DNA of 39,721 nt from Acidobacteriota bacterium (GTDB lineage: Bacteria > Acidobacteriota > Blastocatellia > Pyrinomonadales > Pyrinomonadaceae). A program made the position numbers and the translations under genes. Location of the stretch: contig JAFDVJ010000086.1 of NCBI GenBank assembly GCA_018269075.1, positions 1-39,721 on the forward strand. Direction: 5' to 3'. Shown in pieces: positions 31,959-38,981 of this stretch. Position 1 is the first letter of the stretch. Every line of letters begins with the position of its first letter. Below the pieces are notes generated by a model that saw only the letters and a program-made list of their open reading frames with translations, was not told the DNA's origin and ran no database searches.

Positions 31959-34190
31959 CTATGTCTTGCCCGTCGTGATCCGGCCCGACTGGATCAGCCG
32001 TTCCTGCACGCGGAGCTGCCATTTCGATTTGGGCCCCTCGGATTCCTCGAACTGATCGAGCAGATCCTGTATCGTCTCGCCGCCGACCTGCCGCGTTTTC
32101 AGATAAAGCAGCGCAAGCACGATCGAGGTAAACGAAGCGACGAACAGATGCATCGGCAGCCACAGGATCTGGATCAGCGAGCCCAAAAACGTTTCGATGA
32201 CGCGTTTTCGCATATCTTTGCCTTCGTCGTTGATCTGAATCTGCTGGTCTGTGCCCAAATTGATGGTGATGCCGCCCTTTTTTTCTTTTTTAGTGTTCGC
32301 GCCCTGCTCGGCGGCGGCGGCCGATTCCGTTTCGGAAGATTCCGCCGCATCGACTTTCCGTTCCTTGATCGAGTCCGGCGCAAAGGCCCGGGCCGACACG
32401 AAAACGACATACGAGATCGACCCGGAAATGAACATCGGAACGCTCAGCAGAATCAGAATGGAGGCGATCGTCGTCAGCGCCGAGCGCCGAAAAAGCGCCG
32501 TCGTACGTTTCAACGACTTCCAGCCACTCAGCTTTTCCATCATCACGACTGACGGGAAAAGCGACCAGATGAATTCGCCAATCAGAAATCCGAGCCCGCA
32601 GGTTCCGATACCGATCAGGGTCTTCAGAATTCCCGTCCACGCGAGCTGCTTCCATCTTCGCCCGACCGCTCTCAACGCCGGCCGAACCCTTACCGGCCGC
32701 AGCGGCACCGCCAGATACTGCGCGACGATCCAGGTCGTCGCGCCGACCGTCAGGTTCGTGCAGAAAGCCGCCGTCATCCACATCGCGAAGCTCGCCAAAC
32801 CATACAGCGATTCCGCCAGATTTTTGTTGATGACATCGCTCAGTCTCAAAAAATTCATGACGATCATCGTGACCGTCAGCACAAACACCGGCAGCGTGAA
32901 AATAGTCGTAACGCCGAGAAACTTCGGCAGGTGCTCGCTGTAGATGACGAGCGAGCGCCGGAGCAGCGTGGCGATGCCTTCGGACTGGGCGCGAAGCTGC
33001 GTGGCGAAAGCTTCGGCGCTCGGCGGCCGCTCGTCCGGATTTTTGGCGAGCGCCGCGCCAATCACTTTTTTGATCTTGCGCGGGACTTTTTTGGCGACGA
33101 GCGGCGGCGGCGGAATTTCCTTGTGCGCCTGCATCACGCTCGTGAAATCGCCCTCGAACGGCGTTTTTCCGCCGAGCATCTGGTAGGCGATGACGCCGAG
33201 ACTGTAAATGTCCGAGCGCGGCGACAGCTTTTCGCCGCGACACTGTTCGGGCGACATATAAAGCGGCGTCCCGAGCACCGCGCCGACCCGCGTCAATTCG
33301 CTCGTCGAGCTGACGACGCGCGCCGGCTTGTCGGTTTCGACGGCGGCCGAAAGCATCCGCGTGCCGTCTTCCTTTTCGATGATCCCGGTTTGCTTCGACG
33401 GGAGAATGGCCGTCCCGCCTTCGAGATCGACGTCGCCGGTTTCGAGAATCGCCGTCCCTTTTTCCGAGGGCTCGGGGTCGCTGACCGGCTGGATCAGGGT
33501 TTCGCCCTCGACCATCATTACGGCCGTGCCCGCCTCGGAAACGAGCGTCGAACCGTTTCCGCCGGCGAGAGTTCCGGCGTGCGGGTTGTCGGGGACGGTC
33601 TCGGCGAGATGGAACGCCTGCGTCGGCAGCGCCGAGATATGGAGGGCTTCGTCCGCCTGCTCGGCGGCGCCCGGTTCTTCGAGCTTGGCGATCCCGAAAT
33701 CGAGCACCTTGACCGTATAGCCGCCGCGCTGGTTCGGTTCGAGCCAGATGTTGTCGGGCTTTAAGTCGCGGTGAATGATGCCCTGTTCGTGAGCGGCGTG
33801 GACGGCCGAGCAGACCTGTTCGAGAATGTCGAGCGACCACAACAGCGGAAGCTGTTTTTCCTCTTCGAGAATCTCGCCCAGCGTGCAGCCGTCGAGATAT
33901 TCCATCACCAGGTAGGCGACCTTGCCGGTCGCCATCTCGGCGACGCCGAAATCGGTCACGTCGACGACGTTCGGATGGCGCAGCCGCCCGGCGGCCCGCG
34001 CCTCGCGGCGGAAACGCTCGACGAATTCCGCGCGGGCCATAAACTGCTGGACGATCACCTTGAGCGCGACGGGCCGTTCGGTGCCGAGGTGCGTGGCCAG
34101 ATATACGGTGCCCATCCCGCCTTTGCCGAGCTGGCGCTCGATGCGGTATTTGCCGTCGATAACTTGTCCGATTAAATTGGCGAAATTCAT
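31959..34190 (-). CDS. Ser/Thr protein kinase with enlarged activation segment and multi-pass membrane domain
   Basis: 743 residues from the ATG at 34190, which has AGGA seven bases upstream; a TTG five codons earlier is rejected. Kinase domain: GKGGMGTVY (22-30), Lys44, HRDLKPDN with Asp142, DFG at 164-166, and the APE-equivalent SPE only at 313-315. About 120 extra residues (about 170-300) lie between DFG and SPE, where 20-35 is usual, rich in GTA(I/V)L/M motifs. After the kinase (about 390 on) come about six transmembrane helices, interrupted by a charged cytoplasmic or periplasmic loop. No extracellular sensor domain is evident. It heads a seven-gene run that ends in xseB. Confidence 0.92.
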   Translation of the reverse strand: MNFANLIGQVIDGKYRIERQLGKGGMGTVYLATHLGTERPVALKVIVQQFMARAEFVERFRREARAAGRLRHPNVVDVTDFGVAEMATGKVAYLVMEYLDGCTLGEILEEEKQLPLLWSLDILEQVCSAVHAAHEQGIIHRDLKPDNIWLEPNQRGGYTVKVLDFGIAKLEEPGAAEQADEALHISALPTQAFHLAETVPDNPHAGTLAGGNGSTLVSEAGTAVMMVEGETLIQPVSDPEPSEKGTAILETGDVDLEGGTAILPSKQTGIIEKEDGTRMLSAAVETDKPARVVSSTSELTRVGAVLGTPLYMSPEQCRGEKLSPRSDIYSLGVIAYQMLGGKTPFEGDFTSVMQAHKEIPPPPLVAKKVPRKIKKVIGAALAKNPDERPPSAEAFATQLRAQSEGIATLLRRSLVIYSEHLPKFLGVTTIFTLPVFVLTVTMIVMNFLRLSDVINKNLAESLYGLASFAMWMTAAFCTNLTVGATTWIVAQYLAVPLRPVRVRPALRAVGRRWKQLAWTGILKTLIGIGTCGLGFLIGEFIWSLFPSVVMMEKLSGWKSLKRTTALFRRSALTTIASILILLSVPMFISGSISYVVFVSARAFAPDSIKERKVDAAESSETESAAAAEQGANTKKEKKGGITINLGTDQQIQINDEGKDMRKRVIETFLGSLIQILWLPMHLFVASFTSIVLALLYLKTRQVGGETIQDLLDQFEESEGPKSKWQLRVQERLIQSGRITTGKT

Positions 34191-34292
34191 TTGGCTTTCC
34201 TGCAAACTCTACTCGTTTTTCTGTCTTTTTTGCAAGTATTCACGCCGGAATACGATTTCGAACGTAAAAAAGCGTCGATTAAACCAAAAACG

Positions 34293-34329
34293 AAAAGCAC
34301 GGAGTCCGGGTTCGAGATCTCGTGCTTTT
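34293..34329 (-). terminator. Rho-independent terminator after the DUF4097 gene
   Basis: An inverted repeat AAAAGCACGGAG/CTCGTGCTTTT with one bulged base and a loop of about 14 bases. On the minus strand it is followed by a U-rich stretch (CGTTTTTGGTTT). It lies 26 bases after the stop of the gene at 34356. The mirrored A and T runs allow activity on both strands. Confidence 0.7.
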
Positions 34330-34355
34330 ATTCTATGATTTTTTCGGAAATTTAA

Positions 34356-35504
34356 CTATTGACGCTTTTTAAGCCGGATCACGCCGCTTCCGGTCGTCAG
34401 GTAGAGATTGCAGGATTTGTCTTCCGTGCCGAGCTGGCCGGTCAGGCTCTGCTCCTTTTTGAGCGTGTTCTGGAGCGGAATGTCCGAGGAAAACGCGCCG
34501 AAGCCGAAGAGCGCGACGATCTTGCAGAGCGAATTGGCGGGAATGTTCAGGAGAATCGAGCCGTTGGTCGCCGCGAACCGGTACTGTCCGCCGCTCAGCA
34601 GCTCGCCGTCGAAGACGATTGAGCCGGTCCCGGAATTTGTTTCGATCTGGCGGTGCCCGACGTCCTTGAGCGTGATCCGCCCGCTGTTCGATTTCGCCTT
34701 GAAGATGTCGCCGATCTCGTCCGGGTTGACGCCGAACGCGAGCACGTTGCCCGCGCCGTTGTTGTTCAGGACGAACTGGCCGCTCGAATTCTCGACCGTC
34801 ACGTCGCCGTCGTAAGTCGTCGCGTCGACGCCGCCCGTGATGTCGTTCAGATGGATGTCGCCGTTGAGGCTTTCGACGAAGACCTTGCCGACAGATTCGA
34901 TCCGCGTGTCGCTCTCCATACTTTTCAGCTTGACGGTCGCCGCGCGCGGCACGTCGAGTTCGATCGCGCGGCCGCTCAGACATTCTTCGGGCTTGACCTC
35001 GCGGTTCGTCCGCGGGTCGAAGCCGAGCACGTAGACGAGCACCGGCTTTTTGGTTTTCGGGCTGTCCTGCCCGATCTTGAAGCCGACCGCGCTCCCTTCG
35101 TCGACAAAGGCCCGGATCTCGTCGCGGTCCCAGCCGTTGATCCGCACCGAGTCGGCCCTTTTGACGCAGAGCGAGACGTAGACCTTCGATTCGACGGCGA
35201 GGAATTTTTCGGCCGGCGTGTCGCCCTCGTTGACGACGACCGTCGTTTCCGGCGGACGCACCGGGACGGTCACGACGACTTTCGGCTTGGAGGTATTTTT
35301 CGGAACCGGCGCCGTTTTCGGAGTGGTTTTCGGAGCCTTGCACGGAACGCCCGGCGGGCACGGCAGCGGCGTCTGAGCGGGTTCGGGCGGTTCCTGCGCG
35401 CCGGCCGTCAGCACGGCGAGCGAGCCGAGCGCGAGCAGCAGCGCGAGCGAAAAAATTCTGCGGCCCGTGGAGGTCAAATTGAGAATCATCTTAAACTGTT
35501 TCAT
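34356..35504 (-). CDS. Exported DUF4097-family (adhesin-like) protein
   Basis: 382 residues. The N-terminus carries a long signal peptide (hydrophobic core at about 17-34, LTAGA end), then a Pro/Thr/Lys-rich segment (about 38-90). A right-handed beta-type domain follows with short repeats such as VESLNGDIHLNDITGGV, ATTYDGDVTVENSSGQF, SNSGRITLKDV and ATNGSILLNI (about 215-350), characteristic of DUF4097. A second in-frame ATG five codons in is also possible. It lies 154 bases after the anti-sigma gene on the same strand; sigma/anti-sigma/DUF4097 clusters of this kind suggest envelope stress sensing, which is inference. Confidence 0.82.
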   Translation of the reverse strand: MKQFKMILNLTSTGRRIFSLALLLALGSLAVLTAGAQEPPEPAQTPLPCPPGVPCKAPKTTPKTAPVPKNTSKPKVVVTVPVRPPETTVVVNEGDTPAEKFLAVESKVYVSLCVKRADSVRINGWDRDEIRAFVDEGSAVGFKIGQDSPKTKKPVLVYVLGFDPRTNREVKPEECLSGRAIELDVPRAATVKLKSMESDTRIESVGKVFVESLNGDIHLNDITGGVDATTYDGDVTVENSSGQFVLNNNGAGNVLAFGVNPDEIGDIFKAKSNSGRITLKDVGHRQIETNSGTGSIVFDGELLSGGQYRFAATNGSILLNIPANSLCKIVALFGFGAFSSDIPLQNTLKKEQSLTGQLGTEDKSCNLYLTTGSGVIRLKKRQ

Positions 35505-35530
35505 TCACTTGGCTTAGGAGTCCCGAATCC

Positions 35531-35655
35531 GAAGTCTTGAGTCTTAAGTCTTCAGGACTTCGACCGCGTCGGCGCGCGACTCTCACAATATCTTTATCAA
35601 TATACTTCATCACCGACTCAAGACTTAAGACTCAAGACTCAAGACTCAAGACTCT
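35531..35655. repeat. Heptamer-armed palindrome (AGTCTTG family)
   Basis: Left arm 35531-35560 (GAAGTCTTGAGTCTTAAGTC, then an AGTCTTCAGGACTT hairpin) and right arm 35614-35655 (GACTCAAGACTTAAGACTC plus three more CAAGACT units). The right arm ends three bases from the anti-sigma stop codon at 35659. The loop is about 53 bases. Confidence 0.85.
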
Positions 35656-35658
35656 AAA

Positions 35659-36540
35659 TCACCGCATACTCGCCATCAGCTCGCTCCGCTGCGTGACGGA
35701 ATTGAGCAGCTCGATCTTGTTCTGGTACGACGCGAACAGGATCTGTTTGGCGTCGTCGTTCTTCGGGTTCCTGCGGACTTCCCTTTTCATTTTCGAGATC
35801 GTGTCGTTGACGACCGCGAGATTTTTTTCATAGGAAAACCGCGCCGACGGCTTCATCACCTCGTCCTTGTTCGAATCGACCGTCTTTTCGAGCCGGGCGA
35901 TCGTCCGGACATAGGTTTCCTCGCCGTCGAGAAACTGCGGCGCTCGCGGCTGAACACCAGGTTCTTTCTTTTCGATCACCCGCTGATTGCTCTCGCGGGG
36001 AACGTAGTTCGCGTTAACGGCGCGCGGCGCGGATTCGGACGCGATTTTCGGCGCGGCGGCCGGAACGGGCGTATCGACCGGCGGTTCGTCGACCGAAGGA
36101 TTCGACTGCGAAACCGTAACGGCCGGGACCGACGACCGGATATTCGCCAGCTCGCCCGCCCGGTTTTCGGGCTTGATGACGATCAGCGCCGAGACGACGC
36201 CGACGATCAACAACAGGCTGCCGAAGGCGATGACCTGCGGGTGAAGCAGGCTGAGGCCTTTCACGAAAGCCGTCAGCCGATGCCAGAGGCTCCGCTGGCG
36301 GTTCTCGGTTTCGATCGTTTCGTTGATCTTCGTCCACAACCGCTGCGTCGGGACGAGGACGTTGATTTCCTGTTCGAGCGCTTCGAAGACGAGGGCGGTT
36401 TCCTCTTCGACCTCGGCGAGCAATTCGGCGCACGGGTCGCACGCGGCGACGTGCCGCGCCACGCGCTGCGACAATTCGGGGGTCAGCTCATTGTCCAAAA
36501 AGGCCTGCAATGTTCCTTCGTCAAAACATTTTTCCATCAT
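35659..36540 (-). CDS. Anti-sigma factor with zinc-finger (zf-HC2) domain
   Basis: 293 residues. N-terminus CFDEGTLQAFLDNELTPE then ARHVAACDPCAELL (about 5-42) with the His-x3-Cys-x2-Cys zinc motif. One transmembrane helix lies at about 101-122 (VIAFGSLLLIVGVVSALIVI). The outer part (about 125-293) is Pro/Ser-rich, then helical with a coiled-coil-like end. The start codon overlaps the sigma stop (ATGA), the usual sign of coupling to equimolar amounts of sigma. It should hold the sigma factor encoded at 36537 at the membrane. A second ATG directly follows the first. Confidence 0.88.
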   Translation of the reverse strand: MMEKCFDEGTLQAFLDNELTPELSQRVARHVAACDPCAELLAEVEEETALVFEALEQEINVLVPTQRLWTKINETIETENRQRSLWHRLTAFVKGLSLLHPQVIAFGSLLLIVGVVSALIVIKPENRAGELANIRSSVPAVTVSQSNPSVDEPPVDTPVPAAAPKIASESAPRAVNANYVPRESNQRVIEKKEPGVQPRAPQFLDGEETYVRTIARLEKTVDSNKDEVMKPSARFSYEKNLAVVNDTISKMKREVRRNPKNDDAKQILFASYQNKIELLNSVTQRSELMASMR

Positions 36541-37121
36541 TGTATCTCTCTCCCGATCTTGCCGTAGAGGCGGGCGAACTCCTTGCGCGCCCGCGCCACG
36601 TATTGTCCGATGCTCGTTTCGTTGAGCGACAGACTCTCGGCGATCTCCCGATACGACAACCCCTGTTGCTTCAAGATCAGACAGCTTCGTAAAGGTTCTT
36701 TTATCTTATTCAAAGCACGATTGATCTCGTTCGTCGATTCCCTTTGCTCGAAATCGGTTTCAACCGAATAAACGCTTACTTCCGCTGATTCTTTGACGTA
36801 GTTTTCTTCCCGCGTGTTTGCTCTTATATTACCGCGAATCGTATTTCGCGCAACATTTATCGCGACGCGAATGAGCCACGGCCGGAGCATTTCGGAATCG
36901 TTGATCGAATCAAGGTTGTTATAGAGGCGGAGGAAAACTTCCTGCGTGACGTCTTCGGCGAGTCCCGAATCCTGCACGACCGATCGTGCCGCCCGAAAGA
37001 CGGTCCGGTGATGAAGCGTAAAGGCCTCGTCAAAACCTATTTTTTCTTTCTGAGCTGCTGCCGCCGTGTGCTCGGACATCGCGTCCACAAATATTTCCGC
37101 GCCTTCGTTCATTTTCAGCAT
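36537..37121 (-). CDS. ECF-family RNA polymerase sigma factor
   Basis: 194 residues from the ATG at 37121; a TTG directly before it is less likely, and an ATG at 37112 is also possible. Region 2 is at about 33-95 (FTLHHRTVFRAARSVVQDSGLAEDVTQEVFLRLY, then RPWLIRVAINVARNTIRGN). Region 4 is at about 135-190 (IKEPLRSCLILKQQGLSYREIAESLSLNETSIGQYVARARKEF). It is shorter than the sigma factor at 7154 and not closely similar. Its stop overlaps the anti-sigma start. No autoregulatory promoter like that at 7100 was found in the 250 bases upstream. Confidence 0.92.
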   Translation of the reverse strand: MLKMNEGAEIFVDAMSEHTAAAAQKEKIGFDEAFTLHHRTVFRAARSVVQDSGLAEDVTQEVFLRLYNNLDSINDSEMLRPWLIRVAINVARNTIRGNIRANTREENYVKESAEVSVYSVETDFEQRESTNEINRALNKIKEPLRSCLILKQQGLSYREIAESLSLNETSIGQYVARARKEFARLYGKIGREIQ

Positions 37122-37242
37122 CAAACGTGCCTGCTAATCTTAAAACACCGTAATCGGGTCGTTTGTGACAAAAAAGTTTCCGCGTTCAAACCTTTTCATT
37201 AACTATAGCGAAATTCACGCGCGAAAAGTTTCAGCTTAAATG

Positions 37243-37368
37243 GCGCGCCGGCATCTCCGGCCAACGGCGCGCAAGCGGCGTCAACCCTCCCGTTTGCAGC
37301 GACGTTGAAAGTCAAGAAAATTCCGTGCGTTTTGCAAACGCATTGCCGGCAGGATGCCGGCGCTCCGG
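37243..37368. repeat. REP-like pair after the DUF58 gene
   Basis: The right unit 37345-37368, read on the minus strand, is CCGGAGCGCCGGCATCCTGC then CGGC: a GGAG head and a GCCGGC hairpin. It directly abuts the DUF58 stop codon (37369-37371). The left unit 37243-37262 (GCGCGCCGGCATCTCCGGCC) is an inverted, more diverged copy. A small inner pair CGTTTGCA/TGCAAACG lies between. The rest of the 37122-37242 stretch should contain the sigma promoter. Confidence 0.65.
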
Positions 37369-38817
37369 CTAATACCCGAAAACGTTCAGTTTCTGGACGA
37401 CTTCGGGCGAGAATTCGCTTTCCTGCCGCGTCGTCACGAAAAAAGTGTGGCTCTTGTCGCGCTCGTCGGCGAGTTCGTTCAAAACTTGCTCGAAATGCTT
37501 GTTCTCGAACGATTCCGTCGGTTTCGGCGCGACGACGGCGAGCCTTTTCAGACATTCGTAGAGATGTTCGCGGCCGATCCCGAACTCGCCCTTTTCGTCG
37601 TCGATGACGAGCCGGATCTCGGACTGCTCCTCGGTAAAATACGAAAGGAACGAAGCCGTTTTGCTGACGCCGGCCTCGAAGCGCAGTTCTGACGGCGAAC
37701 GGTTCGCGCCCTTGCGTTCGTCGTCCATCCGCTCGCGCAAAGACTTTTTCTTTTCTTTCGGATCGACGAGCTTCGGCAGCCGCGTGTCGAAGACGACCGT
37801 GATCCGCTTGTCGTCCTCGGCCGAAAATTCGCGGACGATCAGGCGGTTGGTGCGCGCCGTCGCCTTCCAGTCGACGCGCCGGAGATCGTCCATCGGCTGG
37901 TATTCGCGGAGCGCCAGCAGATCCTGCCCCGCGCCGCGCTTGTTGGCGATCAGTTTGCCGACTTCGAGCGGAAAGTCTTCGAGCTCTTTTTCGATCGGAA
38001 CCAGTTTCGGAAAGATCGAGATTTCCGCTTCCTGCGCCGACAGGCGGCGGCGGTGGCGGAAAAAGCCGAACGGAAAACGCGTCGAAAGCTCGAAATCGCG
38101 GATCACGAAACGCCCGCGCCGCCGGAAGATATGCTCGGCCCGGTTCTCGATCTCGCCGCGCCGGGGCACGTAGACGAAATAATCGAGCGTGTGCTTGACG
38201 AGCGGCGGCCGCGTCAGCTTTTCGGCCCATTTCGCGGGCAACAGCTCTTTGATTTCCTCGGCCAGCAGCGAGCGGTCGCGGTCGCGCCCGCGAACCTCGG
38301 CGATCACCGAAAAGGTCGGAAACAGAAACTTGCGGTTATGCAGACTGACGAGGATCGGCGTCGGCTCTTCGGCGAAGATCGTCTCCGGAAAGCGCATCTT
38401 GACGTCGAGTTTTTTGAGACAGGCGCTCCCGATGAAAAAGCTGACGACGAGCGCCGCCGAGAGCACCGAGAGAACCAGAAAAAGCAGGTTGTTGCCCGTG
38501 TTCCACGCCGAAAAACCGACGATCACGATCAGTCCGAGGATCACCGCGCCGCCGAGCGTCAGCTCGAACGGCAGATTCATCTGCGAGGCCTCGGCGCTCG
38601 CGTTGCGGGCGAGCGGCGGGACGACGAAGACGAGGATCACGAGCACGAAAAGCAGCGACAGGCCGGCGGCGATGCCGGCGAGACGGATGTTGCCCGACCG
38701 GTGAGCCCAGAGCGTGAAGACCGCGAGCCCGAGCCCGCCGAAGACGACCAGCGTCCCGAGCAGCGCATTGCGAAAATCGCGCAGGCTGAAAATTTGACGG
38801 AGCAGGCGAAGATTCAT
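37369..38817 (-). CDS. DUF58-domain membrane protein
   Basis: 482 residues from the ATG at 38817. The frame is open 20 codons further, but that part (PPSTLHSPL) is encoded by the GTGGAGA repeats and is rejected. Four hydrophobic segments fall in the first 135 residues. A beta-rich middle follows, then the DUF58 signature GAGQDLLALREYQPMDDLRR then VDWKATARTNRLIV (about 290-323) and a VWA-like fold end. DUF58 proteins are usually coded next to MoxR ATPases, as here (MoxR at 38980), and form a putative chaperone system for assembling metal-dependent VWA proteins in the envelope. The function of this one is inferred from that pairing. Confidence 0.88.
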   Translation of the reverse strand: MNLRLLRQIFSLRDFRNALLGTLVVFGGLGLAVFTLWAHRSGNIRLAGIAAGLSLLFVLVILVFVVPPLARNASAEASQMNLPFELTLGGAVILGLIVIVGFSAWNTGNNLLFLVLSVLSAALVVSFFIGSACLKKLDVKMRFPETIFAEEPTPILVSLHNRKFLFPTFSVIAEVRGRDRDRSLLAEEIKELLPAKWAEKLTRPPLVKHTLDYFVYVPRRGEIENRAEHIFRRRGRFVIRDFELSTRFPFGFFRHRRRLSAQEAEISIFPKLVPIEKELEDFPLEVGKLIANKRGAGQDLLALREYQPMDDLRRVDWKATARTNRLIVREFSAEDDKRITVVFDTRLPKLVDPKEKKKSLRERMDDERKGANRSPSELRFEAGVSKTASFLSYFTEEQSEIRLVIDDEKGEFGIGREHLYECLKRLAVVAPKPTESFENKHFEQVLNELADERDKSHTFFVTTRQESEFSPEVVQKLNVFGY

Positions 38818-38825
38818 TCTTTTTA

Positions 38826-38981
38826 GTGGAGAGTGGAGAGTGGAGGGTGGAGAGTTGCCTGGAAAAACGAAATACACGTTTTCGACGAACGATTCAAAAG
38901 CTGTAACTCAAGGTTTTGAGATTGGTCTCACAATACCTGAAACTCCCACTCTCCACTCTCCACTCTCCACTCTCGACTCTC
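38826..38981. repeat. Heptamer-armed palindrome (GTGGAGA family), second locus
   Basis: Left arm 38826-38857 has four to five GTGGAGA units; right arm 38945-38981 has five inverted TCTCCAC units and ends at the moxR stop codon (38980-38982). The loop is about 85 bases with no recognised site. The left arm lies 9 bases before the DUF58 start, so it separates the two genes of the MoxR/DUF58 pair. Confidence 0.85.

Noticed and set aside
34206..34235. Sigma-70-like promoter TTGCAA-18-TAGAGT before the kinase gene
   Set aside because: The predicted transcript would begin inside the kinase ribosome binding site, leaving no room for initiation; probably chance.
38818..38877. Longer N-terminus for the DUF58 protein
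   Set aside because: The extra 20 codons are read from the GTGGAGA repeat array; the ATG at 38817 starts just before the first membrane helix region.
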